64,000 nt of DNA from Bathymodiolus brooksi (GCA_963680875.1 OY804579.1:51970036-52034035), one strand, 5' to 3'; numbered from the stretch's first letter, positions 26,301 through 41,300 are shown. Notes: generated by a model not told the origin, from the letters alone. A program made the numbers and translations.

Positions 26301-29300
26301 CGAGTAATAAACTGCATGCCTTCATTGACTCTTAAGTTTCTTAGAAGTACCTGTAAAAGGGTTAGGGTTCGGGAGGAAAACTACCGACCTGTTGCAAGTC
26401 ACTGACAAACTTTATCACATAATGTTGTATTGAGTACACCTCGCCTGAATGGAATTCGAACTCACAACGTTAGTGGTGATAGTCACTGATTGCATAGGTA
26501 GTTATAAATCCAACTACCATACGATCATAGCCATGATGGCCCCATAATGGTAAGGCCTCAGCTGTACATTTGCAAGTGATAAGAGACAAAAGTATGTTAG
26601 TTCACCTGCATGTAATGTTACGTTTAGAATTACGAAATATCTTAATCAGATAATCTGCCTGAGCTGTGATTTCAGATGACTGTTGAGCACATGGTGAATT
26701 CTGAAGATTTTTATTGTAGACTGAAAAATATATTTTGTTTTGTATGAAATGTCTCTGTAAAAGATAAAACAAGAGACTTACAATAATTTCAAATTCAATG
26801 CCTCTAGACTTCATTTCAGCTGCCTTTTGATTTTTAATACAGTAATCCCAGGCAGCAAACACTTTGTTTGTGTAACTAGCCACAGAAGACTGCTTTCCTA
26901 GCGTCACCTTAAAGTTTTTGGCAGAGCTGAAATAAGATAAAACATCAAATTGATTTTATACATCAATATCCGATCATGCTATTCCTCCCCCTTTTTTATG
27001 TAAATATATGTAATGTATGTACTGTTGTTATGTGTATATTACTGACTCCTAAATATCTTTGACAAACCTATGTAAGTAATATTTATACCACGGTTGAACT
27101 CTGAAGACCGTGGTATAAATGATTTGTAACATGAAGCCATGCAATATCACATCTACATTTTGTAGGTTGTTGATTACTACACAGCTCAGTGAGAGTAATT
27201 AAACTACAGCCCAGATTTAAAGTGTGCAATATTTCATATCTGCATGTATTATTTCTTATAGCTGTTGCTTACATTCTGGTATACAAACCATAGAAAGATC
27301 AAAGGAAAAGAATGCATTTATGTTACAAGTATTATATGTAATGTAGTTATATGTGTATATCACTGACTCCTAAATGTCTTTGACTAACCTATGTAAGTAT
27401 TATACATAAAAATTCAAAATGAACATATCCAAAATAAATATTCCATTTTGTTCTAACCAAACAGAATAATAATCCTTAAAGCTGCATTGATATGAAATGG
27501 GCAGTCGTGGTCATAGTTATATGGTAGTTGGATTTACAACTACATGTATATGTACCTATGCAATCAGTGCCTATCACCACTAACTTTGTGAGTCTGAATC
27601 CCGCTCATGGCAAGGTGTACTCCATACAAGATTATGTGATATTTTGTAAGTGTCTTGTGGAAAGTCAGTGTTTTTCTCCGGGTTACCTCCGGTTTCATCC
27701 ACCAATAAAACTGACTGCCACAATATAACTGAAATATTACTGTAAGTAGCATTAAAAATTATAACTCTAATATCCTAATGCCCTCCATTCAGACTTTATT
27801 TTCTCTCTAATTTTTGTAGAATTTAAACCAATCTTGACCAATGTAAAAATATCACGAATAAATACTTAAAAGTTAAATGATGTGTTTAATGTTTTTTTCC
27901 TACAGTTAACCTTCATTATCTTGATACTTGACAGAAAACTTGACAGAACATTTATTCAAGTTCAACTTCCACAAATATTTATTGTACAAAAATATCTGGT
28001 TGAAAGATATCAGAAAGAAAATAATACAATTAAACCTGCTTTAGTGACCACCTCTGTTAAGCAATAACTTGTATTATGTGACCATAATCTTTGTTTTCCT
28101 TAACAGTGCATTTCATATCATTAAACCTGCATTAAGTGACCAGCTGTGTTACATGACCATATTTCACTGTTCCCTTGGAAGGTCACATAAGGCAGGTCTT
28201 ACTGTACACATGAGATGTACTTTCACTTACTGGAGTGATTTACTTACTTTTTAACTACGAGTAGAAAACCAACAAGGAAACTGGCGCCTACTGCCAACAA
28301 ATAGGCTAAGGACATATTGTATGTAAAGTGTTTCTTATCTATCTGATTATAATAGGTTTTATTGTAATATACACCATAAAACAGAATAGTTCTCTCCATC
28401 CAGCCCTGAAAAATGACAGAAATAAACATTCAATAGTTTGATAATATCAAATAATTTACAATAATCTGGTTTCTCACAAAAATCAATGATCTCATTGAAT
28501 ATTCAAGACTGTTGAATAACTGTACAGCAGTGCTCACAATGAGCACCAGTCCTCTGGCCCAAGACTAGTGAAACTTTGTTGTTCGGACCAGTAAATTTAT
28601 CAGTTTTTATTTAGAACTACATTTGTATATAAAAATAAATTCAAGAATTTGATTTGGACCAGTAAATTCAAATGTTCTATTTGAGGATTGGTACAATTTA
28701 TAATAATCTGGTTTCAAACAAAGACCACCGATCTCATTGAATATTCATGACTGTTGAATAACTGTATATAACTAGAACTGTGAGTAACCTCACTGAGTGA
28801 TACCCCCCGCTTGCAATACTATGATGTTCAAACTTTGGAATACAGGTATTATCTCCCCTTCTAAATTTTAAGACAGCAACGGTATTCCTTCATGCACATC
28901 TGCAGGTTGTGTACTACAACTGTGTAAAGTTTCATAAAAATTCAATAAGCAGTTTAGTAGGAGTTGCACTTACAAGGTACATGCCCCCTCCCCCCCCCCC
29001 CCCCTTTTCGTGAAAGTATAAGTTGAATTAGCTCCCCTTTTAAATTTTGGACAGCAACCATATTCCTTCATGCACATCTGCGGGTAGTGTACCACAACTG
29101 TGTAAAGTTTCACAAAACTCCAATAAGCCGTTCAGGAGGAGTTGCACTTACAAGGTACACGACCCCCCTTTTCGTGAAAGTATAAGTTGAATTATCTCCC
29201 CTTCTAAATTTTAGACAGCAACAGCATTCCTTCATGCACATCTGCAGGTTGTGTACTACAACTGTGTAAAGTTTCATAAAAATTCAATAAGCAGTTTAGT

Positions 29301-32300
29301 AGGAGTTGTGCTTACAAGGTACATGCCCCCCCCTTTTCGTGAAAGTATAAGTTGAATTATCTCCCCTTTTAAATTTTGGACAGCAACCATATTCCTTCAT
29401 GCACATCTGCAGGTAGTGTACTACAAATGTGTAAAGTTTCATAAAAATCCAATAAGTCGTTTAGGAGGAGTTGCGCTTACAAGGTACATGGACGGATGGA
29501 CAGACGGACGGAAGGATGGACAGGGTGATTCCTATATATCCCCCCAAATTTTGTTTGTGGGGGGGGGGTATAATTATGAATGGATGGTTAAAATGATTTT
29601 TTTGTATATTGGTTTAAATCTGTTACTACTAAATGTGTACTGAGAGATGCATTAATAAGTTTCACATCTTTTTTTTTTAAGTATAAAGGAAATATAGATC
29701 CAATGAGGCATACATGTATAACATAATGTGATTAAATTGAATAATATACAATTATTGCACTTCATTGAGTGCAATATGATGTGTTATGGAGCACTGGAAA
29801 GCAATATTGACCAAGGCTGAAGGCCACAGACAATATTGCTTTTCAGTGCTCCATAACACATCATATTGCACAAAATGAAGTGCTGTAATTGTTTTATTAC
29901 ATTTAACATTCCACGTTTTTTGTGTGTACATGGATCAATTTTTAGGGATTGTTTGTTGTTTTTTTCAAATTCAAAATACATGAGCTGATCCAATTAATAT
30001 CATAGATACTTGTACTAATGCAGTGTGTACAAATTTATATTACTAATTCAATGTGTCCAAATTTATATACAATGTATGCATTCTGCTTACCACTCTCTGT
30101 TTGTGTTTGTGTGACGTCATTGCAACGGACGTAGAAAACGTTTGACTAGTAAATTTTAAAATTTTGCCGGGATTTCGCCCACCGCAAAATAGACCGTTCA
30201 ATATGAAATCCTGCCATGCAATATGACGATTTATCACAAAAAAATGAATTATATGGTTTTATAATACTGTATAAAACCATAAATGTAATAAAAGTAGGTT
30301 TTATAATACTGTATAAAACCATAAATGTAATAAAAGTAGGTTTTATAATACTGTATAAAACCATAAATGTAATAAAAGTATATATTAGGCCCTTTGGTTT
30401 ACTTCTCCCAAATGGACCTTCTGTTTGCTTGCTCCAATGGACTTTTAAATTATTTGGCTTTCCTATCTGAGGATGGTTATTCCAGGAAAATGTTGTGTGC
30501 ACCAAATTAGATACCTACTCTGTTATATATGTTCCAGTAAATGTAGTTTTTTTAATCATTTGGCATTGGAAATCTGGATATTATCAAAGACTGCTACTTC
30601 TCGCATCTGTCCAATGCAAGGGCAGACAAGATTTTACAGTGAGTGAGTGATCGTTGTTTTTAACACCAAGTGAGCATTTTTCAGATATATCATGGCGAGA
30701 TCATTTTGATGAGATGATAATGATGTTCGCTCTACACTAGACTAACATGCCTATTTCAATTTTTATAGTGCTAGCTTACTGAAATAACAGTCTGCAGGTA
30801 GACATGTTGCCACACTCTGACACATTATCTTGATTTTGAGCCGACAAGTCTTTGTTCTTACTCCTTAATATTGCATGCTTAGGCCAAATAAAAAAATAAG
30901 TGCGATTCCGCTTACCCTACCTACCCTAATTTTTAGCCCCTACCCTAAAGATTTTTTTTGCCATTTTGCAATAAGCACCGTTAAAGTCACAATGTCTCTC
31001 CCATAGAATCAATGTAGAAAAAAAAAAAAAAAAAATCCCTACCTATATGTACCTACCCTGTTTTTTTTATTTTAATGTAACTGGAACCACACATATATTT
31101 TTATTTGGCCTTAGCATAAAAGTAGCAAATACTACCATAATTGTATAGTGCTTGGTGTGACCTGACTGTGGATTAAACCCACGATCTTACCACACCGAAA
31201 GACCTGACTGGATTAAACCCACGATCTACCACACCGAAAGACCTGACTGGATTAAACCCACGATCTACCACACCGAAAGACCTGACTGTGGATTAAACCC
31301 ACGATCTACCACACCGAAAGACCGGACTGGATTAAACCCACTATCTTACCACACCGAAAGACCTGACTGGATTAAACCCACGATCTACCACACCGAAAGA
31401 CCTGACTGTGGATTAAACCCATGATCTACCACACCGAAAGACCTGACTGGATTAAACCCACGATCTACCACACCGAAAGACCTGACTGGATTAAACCCAA
31501 GATCTACCACACCGAAAGACCTGACTGTGGATTAAACCCACGATCTACCACACCGAAAGACCTGACTGTGGATTAAACCCACGATCTACCACACCGAAAG
31601 ACCTGACTGGATTAAACCCACGATCTACCACACCGAAAGACCTGACTGTGGATTAAACCCACGATCTACCACACCGAAAGACCTGACTGTGGATTAAATC
31701 CACGATCTACCACACCGAAAGTACATTACTGATTCCGGTTATAAGATTGTATAAAACATCTAAAAATTCAACAAATCATGATATAACACTGTTTCATAAA
31801 AACCTTTTAAATGTAATAAACTCACAGTTCCCTGTAGAAAATCTATAACTTTTTAAATGTAATAAACTCACAGTTCCTTGTAGAAAATCTATAACTTTTT
31901 AAATGTAATAAACTCACAGTTCCCTGTAGAAAATCTCTAACTTTTTAAATGTAATAAACTCACAGTTCCCTGTAGAAAATCTCTAACTTTTTAAATGTAA
32001 TAAACTCAGTTCCCTGTAGAAAATCTATAACTTTTTAAATGTAATAAACTCACAGTTCCCTGTAGAAAATCTATAACTTTTTAAACGTAATAAACTCACA
32101 GTTCCCTGTAGAAAATCTATAACTTTTTAAATGTAATAAACTCACAGTTCCCTGTAGAAAATCTATAACTTTTTAAATGTAATAAACTCACAGTTCCCTG
32201 TAGAAAATCTATAACTTTTTAAATGTAATAAACTCACAGTTCCCTGAAGAAAATCTATAACATTTTAAATGTAATAAACTCACAGTTCCCTGTAGAAAAT

Positions 32301-35300
32301 CTATAATTTGTTCATCTATAGATTCCTGGCTTGTAAAGTCCTCCATGTACTTGATATAATCTGATGTACAATTTATTGATGTTTCACTATGACTCATATT
32401 TCTCACAGATTCTTCGTATGTATACGGTCCTAATGTCAAATATGGTACGGTAATAACACAAAAAGTTATCAACATTGTGTACATATTCAGCTTCAACAAC
32501 CATTTCAGAAAACGAAAGTATGTCATGACAGCTGTACCATATTTACCTGCAAAAACAATTATTGGACCAAATTAATAGGGTTAGGGTTACGGCAATTAAA
32601 ACCCCACTTTCAGCTATATCATGATGGTAAGTTGGTGGAGGAACTAGAGTACCCGGAGAAAACCACCGACCTGTCACCAAATTAATAAATTCCATAATAT
32701 GAAGAAACCTGTCTAAACCAAACTTCTTTTGGACCAGCTTTTGTGTTCGCAATAGACAGGTATTTGGTTTATACAGGTTAAATGAACAAAGATTTCTTAC
32801 ATTGGGATTTTATTTACTGTATGTTTTATAAGGGATTCTGGTTTATTCAGGGTTAGGCTTAGACAAGTTTCACTGTATAAATAAAACAGTATTTTAGACA
32901 GATTAAAGGGAAACTGATGTTTGACCTACCATTAACAAAATTTCAGCAATTACCAACACCCTAATATCTACCAATTCAACCACTTGATTCTAGTTAAAGA
33001 CTCAATAAGCAAAAGAGTATATCCTTTCCCTTATTGGTAGATTATATCACTATGTCATCTACTTGTATATATGACCAATCAAAACTTAATTTAAAAGGAA
33101 CTAAATTCAAATTTGAAAGATGTTAGCATGCCAGTCAACAAACAATAATATAACATCCTATCTCTTTCCATTGTCTAAAGAAAACTGTTTGTTGTTGTTT
33201 TTTTTTTAAAGTCAGCTATTTGATATACTTTACAAGAAAAACAAAATGTGCAAATACTGATGACAACACTTGAAACGGAACTGTTTGTGCAATGTAAGTA
33301 TTTCACAGAAATACTTTGGAGTTACAAGTATTTAAACAAACTGCTGCTTTCTCCTGCTTCAGTTGTTAAGGAAGAGATCATGATGAATGAATGAGGATTT
33401 GAACCTCCTGGTTGTTTAGATTAAGGACCAATCATTTATCTTTTGTTTATGTTTGTTGTTTAACATCATGTGAGCAATATCTGAGCTATATTCATAACAA
33501 AACAAGTTTACAATCAATCAATCATGTGTAGACAAAAAATGGTGCTGGCATGGGCCTATTGGGGGTTTATTGCAAAAAGGCAAAAGGAAGATGATTGATA
33601 GTGTAAAACAAATTACCTTGACACAGGCCATCAATGGTGCCTTCTAACAAACTGTTGATCATTATAAGCTGCTATAATGGTTTTTAACATGTTAAGAGTT
33701 GTATCAATCACCATACACACTGTACTCATTTTGTCCCCTACTAAGGGTCAGTTGTGCATTTGATTCATCCCACATAACAAGCAGATGCCCCTTTCTGATG
33801 GGTTGTAGCCTGCAGTGGAGAAACTGGGTATTTTTTCTATACTCAAGCTTCACTAGAGGTCTAAAATGTTAGGGTTAGGTTTATGGTGTTTAATGCCACT
33901 TTCAGCAATATTTCAGTTATATCGTGGCGGTCAGTTTTATTGGTGGAGGAAATCAGAGCACCCGGAGAAAACCACCAACCTGTTGCAAGTCACTGACAAT
34001 CTTTATCACATAATTTTGTATTGAGTACACCTCACCATGAACGGGGTTCGAACTCACAACATTAGTGGTGATAGGCACTGATTGCACAGGCAGGTATATA
34101 AATTACAAAAACTCACCTTCTATCTTTATAAAGGTAGTGTACCATAGCGAGATTCTCATTGCAAATTCATTATATGACCTCTTCATATTCTTCCAAGTCT
34201 GTAAAATAAAGGTTTATATGCTGGACAATGGCAGTTTCAGATTTTTTTCTTCATTTTTTAAAATCTGTTTACATATAAAAGTATTCACTTCCACTAAATA
34301 AAGGATGCCCATTAACACAAAATTTAACCCTCCATTATGGGACCCAACGGATAGGTTTACTTTAATTCCGTGATACACATTTTCTTTTTTTTTTACTTTC
34401 CTTTTATTCAAGAGAATAGCAAAACAACTTGACATTCAATGTTAACCAAAATACCTTAAAATCAATATGAGATTTCATATGTCATATTTTTTAAATGAAA
34501 TACAATCTGAGGGTGAGATGTGCGGGCACATATACCACAAATAAAACATTTTGCAATACATATCATCCATTGATTTATATTTTGCTAGGGTTTATCTTTT
34601 TCCTTAGAATAACAAAAATAAACATTACCTCCCAACTAATTGTAACTGTACACCATTATAATGTTGTAAATTAACCAGAGGCTCTCAAGAGCCTGTATCG
34701 TTCACCTGGTAATAAAAAAACCAATTGGTCCTATGTAAAAACTATGTCCTGCAGTGGTAGTCATCTTGGAATTACGATCAACATAAAAAACACAAAGTTT
34801 GTAAAGGACCTTCCAATGATTGATGCACAGTTTAGGTTCAATCAGTGCAATAGCTTCAGAGAAGAATATATTTCTGTATTTTCCCCATATGGTTCTGTGT
34901 TAATACTATGACCTGTGGTGGCAGCCATCTTGGATTTCCGATCGGCATAAAAAACAGAGGACCTTCCAAAGATCATTCCTGGGCAGTTTGGTTTCAACTG
35001 TCCAAGTGGTTTCAGAGAAGAAGCATTTTGAAACATTTTTCCCATAGGGTCCAATGTTAAACTAAGTCCTGCCGTAGCCGCCATTTTGAATTTCATATCA
35101 GAACAAAAAACGTACAGTTTGTAGAGGACCATCCAATGAACATTCATGTACAGTTTGGCTTTAATCATATTTGTAGTTTCTGAGAAGAAGGCATTTGAAC
35201 ATTTTCCCATAGGGTCCAATGTTAATCTATGTCCTGCGGTGGTGGCCATCTTGGATTTCCGATCGGCATAAAAAACACACACCTTGTAGAGGACCTTCCA

Positions 35301-38300
35301 ATGATCATTCCTGGACAGTTTGGTTTCAATTATCCAAGTGGTTTCAGAGAAGAAGCGTTTTGAAACATTTTTCCCATAGGGTCCAATGTTAAACTAAGTC
35401 CTGCCGTAGCCGCCATTTTGAATTTCATATCGGGAAAAAAAACGTAAAGTTTGTAGAGGACCATCCAATGAACATTCATGTACAGTTTGGCTTTAATAAT
35501 ATTTGTAGTTTCTGAGAAGAAGGCATTTGAACATTTTCCCATAGGGTCCAATGTTAATCTATGTATTGCGGTGGCGGCCATCTTGGATTTCCGATCGGCA
35601 TAAAAAACATAAAATTTGTAGAGGACCTTCCAATGATCATTCCTGGGCAGTTTGGTTTCAACTGTCCAAGTGGTTTCAGAGAAGAAGCATTTTGAAACAT
35701 TTTTCCCATAGGGTCCAATGTTAAACTAAGTCCTGCCGTAGCCGCCATTATGAATTTCATATCGGAACAAAAAACGTACAGTTTGTAGAGGACCATCCAA
35801 TGAACATTCATGTACAGTTTGGCTTTAATAATATTTGTAGTTTCTGAGAAGAAGGCATTTGAACATTTTCCCATAGGGTCCAATGTTAATCTATGTATTG
35901 CGGTGGCGGCCATCTTGGATTTCCGATCGGCATAAAAAACATAAAATTTGTAGAGGACCTTCCAATGATCATTCCTGGGCAGTTTGGTTTCAACTGTCCA
36001 AGTGGTTTCAGAGAAGAAGCGTTTTGAAACATTTTTCCCATAGGGTCCAATGTTAAACTAAGTCCTGCCGTAGCCGCCATTTTGAATTTCATATCGGAAC
36101 AAAAAACGTACAGTTTGTAGAGGACCATCCAATGAACATTCATGTACAGTTTGGCTTTAATCATATTTGTAGTTTCTGAGAAGAAGGCATTTGAACATTT
36201 TCCCATAGGGTCCAATGTTAATCTATGTCCTGCGGTGGTGGCCATCTTGGATTTCCGATCGGCATAAAAACAGTAACTTGGTAAAGGACATTCCAATGAT
36301 CATTCCATTACAGTTTGGGTTCAGTCAGTTCATTAGTTTCAGAGAAGAAGATCTTTGAAATTTCAGCCAATCAGAGCATATTATTGGCCCTGGCAGCCAT
36401 ATTGAATATCCGACTGGAACGAAAAACAGTAACTTTGTAGAGGACCATCCAAGGAACATTCCTGCTAAGTTCGGTTCCAATCGGCCAAGTGGTTTCGGAG
36501 AAGAAGCTTGAAATATGAAAAGTTTACAGACGACAGACAACAGACGACGGACGCCAAGTGATGGCAATAGTTCACATGGACCTTTGGTCCAGGTGAACTA
36601 AAAAAATTACAAATAATATATTCTATTTTATACTGTTTTGGGCTCCCTGTATTAAAATTATAAAATCATGGGATAATATGAAGCAGCCGGCCGCGATACT
36701 GGTATTACCAGTATTGTAATATTTACAATACTGGTATTACCAGTATTATAATATTCACAATACTGGAAATACCAGTATTGTAAATATTACCATACTGGTA
36801 GTACCAGTATTGTAACACTGTACAATACTAGAAATACCAGTATTGTAATGTTACAATACTGGTAATACCAGTATTGTAATGTTACAATACTGGTAATACC
36901 AGTATCGTACATATACAATACTGGATGTACCAGTATCGTGCATTTACAATACTGGAATACCAGAATCGTTGATCTATACACAATACCGGAAGCTCCAGTA
37001 TTCTTCATCCAGCAATACTGGTAATACTAGTATTGTAAAACACACAATACTGGAAGCTCCAGTATTCTTCATCCAGCAATACTAGTAATACTAGTATTGT
37101 AAAACACACAATACTGGAAACTCTAGTATCTGGCAATTTGACACGAGTGGGCAGAGCCTAATTCTAACTGTAAATCACAGCTCATTGTATTTACCGTTAG
37201 TATTAGGCTCTGCCCAGTCATGTCAAATTACCTTACCAATATATATCAAACTCTAAGGGACCATACAAAATATTTTGACATTACAGGGCTTTTGCCTCTT
37301 ATGTTATGTACAGCAGAAATGACGTAAGAGTATGAATTATATTCAATTCTTTTAGTATAATGTAGACATAAAAACTCGGGTTAACCGCAATTCTACCTAA
37401 TCTTCCAATACTGGTATAACCAATATTTTCCAGAATCTTCCAATATCTGCAATACTGGTATAACCAGTATTTTCCAGAATCTTCCAGTATCTGCAATACT
37501 GGTATTACCAGTATTTTCCAGAATCTTCCAGTATCTGCAATACTGGTATTACCAGTATTTTCCAGAATCTTCCAGTATCTGCAATACTGGTATTACCAGT
37601 ATTTCCCAGAATCTTCCGGTATCTACAATACTCATATTTTGGCAATGACCAGTATCTTCTAGTATTGCAGATACTGGAAAATTCTGGAAGATACTGGGAT
37701 ACTAGTATTTACCAGTATCTGTACCAGTATTGCAGATACTGGTAAAATACTGGTATTACCAGTATTGTAGTACCAGTATCACGGCCGGCTGCTTCATATT
37801 ATCCACATCATGTACTGGCCATTGTTTTTTGTCATCCTAATGATACAAGACTAGTCAATAACCTCAACAACAAACATTTTGCAATATCCTTTTAAACAAA
37901 TTCCTATGAAGTGAATTAAACAACAATAAAATGTTGATACACTCTTTCCAAGCCTATTTTCTGGAAAGAACATCTACTATTTTGGAGCAATTTGCAAAGA
38001 CTTGGATGTCAATGTAAGTAATAGGATTAGGATTATGGTGTTTAATGCCACTTTCAACAATATTTCAGTTATAACGTGGCGATCAGTTTTATTAGTGGAG
38101 GAAACCGAAGTACCCGGAGAAAAACACAGACCTGCCGCAAGGCACTGATAAACTTTATCACATAATGTTGAATCATGTACACCTTGCCATGAGCGGGATT
38201 CGAACTCACAACGTTAGCGGTGATAGGCACTGATTGCATAGATAGTTGTAATTCCAACTACCACATGATCATGACCACGACTGCTCCTGTAAATAATACC

Positions 38301-41300
38301 ATATAGAAAACAAAATCACAACACAAAACAAATGACCAAGACAATATCTCATAAAGCACTCATTAGACTGGTGTAAAAAGAAAACCATATATACAGGGTC
38401 GGATTAAGACCTTTAGGAGCACCTAGGCTAATGAAATTATTGGGCCACCTCAGAAGGAGCCACCCTCTAACTCCACCACACCTGTCTTGAATATTTTTAA
38501 CTCATGATATATTTTAGTGACATTTACATAGCTTGAAGTCAATTCTTTAAATAAACTGACTTGAGGGCCCCTAGACTGCCGCCTATTCTAGCCTATAGGA
38601 TAATCCAGCCCTGCATATATGGAGGCTTTGTAAAACACTACTCACATCAGCATTTCATAAACCACTCATAGAAATGGACTTCCATTAAATATTGGGTTGG
38701 GCATTAGGTACTTATTGTCATTAATAGCAATTTTTTCCAGTTAAATCATGACTACCAGATATAGACTTATGGGGTAAAGAAAGCATGGAAAGATATAATA
38801 AACTAAACAGGAACCCCCCAACCAGTCCTTTGGAAGCTATCTTGAAACCTTAACACCTCACTTGTGTATCAGGTTGCAAATAAACATCAATGGTGTTAGA
38901 CTTTTGGTCATTAGTGAACCACTTGTTCACCAAGGCCTCTCCATTAAATGTGTATGACAACTTAAATTAAAGTTCAAATCAATAAATATCTTGTATTTGA
39001 TTGGAACACTGTACTTTTATAAAATTACACTTTTACCACTAATAAAAACAGCAATAATATGCATACTGGTATCTAATTTTGTAGAAAAGATAAAAACTAT
39101 ATCATACCTTTGAATCATTAGCATGTCTCAGAGTGTTCACTTTTCTTAAAGTTGAATCCCTGCAACAGAATGAAAATAAATCAAATATAATTTTCTATGA
39201 TTTGTACATTTTTCCTTTCATCTTTACGGTACATGAGATAAATAGAGAATATTATATGGCTCTTTCCGTATCACATCAACCTGAGACACCAATATCATCC
39301 CGAGAGCTTTGATACGGGTTGATACGGGATGTGATACAGAAAGAGCCATATCATAATTACCGTATTTAGGGTTGTATAATGCACACCCCCTCTTGGCCTT
39401 GAAAATCTCCAGAAAAAAACTAGTTCGTGTCTATAATGCGCATGGACTTTTAAAAAAATCGCCGTCGGAAATGTAAGAATTAAATATCAATCGTATATAT
39501 TTTTCAGTCCTTTGTGCATGTTTCATTTGCTGGGAGAATTTAAGAACCATTTATCTCTTTTCATCTTCAATAAAGTTGCAAAATATTAAATGTGTTGGGT
39601 TTTATTGGCGGACATGTGATTTCCCGGTCTGGGAAAGAGTGAAACACATTGTTCCTGTTTATAATGCGCACCCCTCCTACAAATTAAAGAATCTGGGCAA
39701 AATCCTGCACATTATACAACCCTAAATACGGTATTATGTTTATCTTATACTTAAACATGAGAAAGTCTTGTTCTGTATTATGAATTGTGACGTCGACGTA
39801 GTCACGTGATAAATATCATTTTAAGGGGTATGATAAAGGGGTGATGATATCGATATCAGTCACGGTAGACAAATACAGTCGTAATGTTATTTCAGTATTA
39901 TATATGCAAATTTCCTTTATTTAGTACTAAGTATATGATAATATACAATTATAGTCTTTTGTTGAGGTCAATACGAGTTTTTATGGACCTTAAAAACGAT
40001 ATTCACCGAAGCCTTTAGGCTGAGGTGAATATTGATTTCTAAGGTCCATAAAAACTCAAATTGACCGATATAAAAGACTGTAATTGTTTTATTACATTAA
40101 AATGAAAAAGATTCTTTTTATAGATTTCGTTAGAAAACGAAAGTGAAACCAAGTCAATACGAATTTTAATCAAACAATATCATATTTTAGGGAATGTCAG
40201 GTGACAGCAGGATAGCCAATAAAATTGTTTAAATAAAAATAAAATATTGGTTACTGTAACGCACAGCGTTACAAATGTGCCCCAAACGAACAATACAAGT
40301 ACTAGTGGTATGAATGAAGAATAGTGTGAGAACATAGCAAGAAATAATTAGAGCCCAGTTTTTGACTCTATCATGTCTATAGTAGGGCTTCTTTGTTATG
40401 TTCTACAATGTGCTACAATAAACTAGTAAGCAAAGCAAGAAAAAAATGGCTTCAATTGTCTGCCATCATCTACAACACCAGTAATGGAGATGTTAGAAGA
40501 CTATATTATTAGCATGAAATCAAATGCAAAAGATGTTTGTCATACACTATTATATTAATAAGTAAATATTAGATAGCTATTTGCATACTAAGTCTGAAAA
40601 GATATGGTTGTTATTCACCTTTGTGTTAAATTGAGTGTTTTTGCGGTTTCCATGGCAATGGCAGGCATTTTGAAATTTTCAAGCCTCAAAACCATATTAA
40701 CACATGCCATACAACATTTCTATTAAGTTTCATCCAATTCCGAGCACTTTAAATTTTTCACGTTTTTTGTGGCAACGGCGGCCATTTTGAAATTTCTAAG
40801 CCTCAAAATTATGTGTACACATGTCAGACAAAATTTCTGGAAAATTTCATCCAATTCCAAGCACCATAGCAAACCAACGATGAATATCAATTCGCAACAT
40901 CATAATCTACTTGGAAACCAAATTTCGCCCAAATTGGAGGATTTATGTATTTGGTGGCCATTTTATACCTTGGTTACTATGGCAACGGCCGCCATTTTGA
41001 ATTTTTTCAACCCCCCAAAAGCTGCCACATAGGTGGATATTCCTACAAAGTGGATCATAATATGGCTCCCAAACCATGGATATCAATTCCCAACATCAAA
41101 ATCTACTTGGAAACCAAATTTCGCCCAAATCGGAGGATTTTTGTATTTGGTGGCCATTTTGTACCTTGGTTACCATGGCAACGGCCGCCATTTTGAATTT
41201 GTTCAACCCCCCAAAAGTTGCCACACACTACCATGGATATTCCTACAAATTTTCATGAAGTTTGATGAGAGGAATTCAAAAATTGTTTAAATCCCCCTTT

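Noticed and set aside
30146..30505. Opposed open frames on both strands around 30.2-30.5 kb
   Set aside because: Created by the 42-bp triple repeat, whose length is a multiple of three.
31157..31720. CRISPR array
   Set aside because: Units are contiguous with no unique spacers, and the context is an animal intron; the unit derives from a SINE.
34842..36296. Chain of minus-strand open frames with a repeated peptide ([16 protein letters not shown]...)
   Set aside because: They follow the 165-bp repeat exactly, similar frames occur in the truncated copy at 53609-53869, and no splice sites or domain are seen. Treated as repeat by-products.
36787..37008. Tyr/Val-rich minus-strand open frame
   Set aside because: Arises from the TACTGG/CCAGTA palindromic array; no coding signal.
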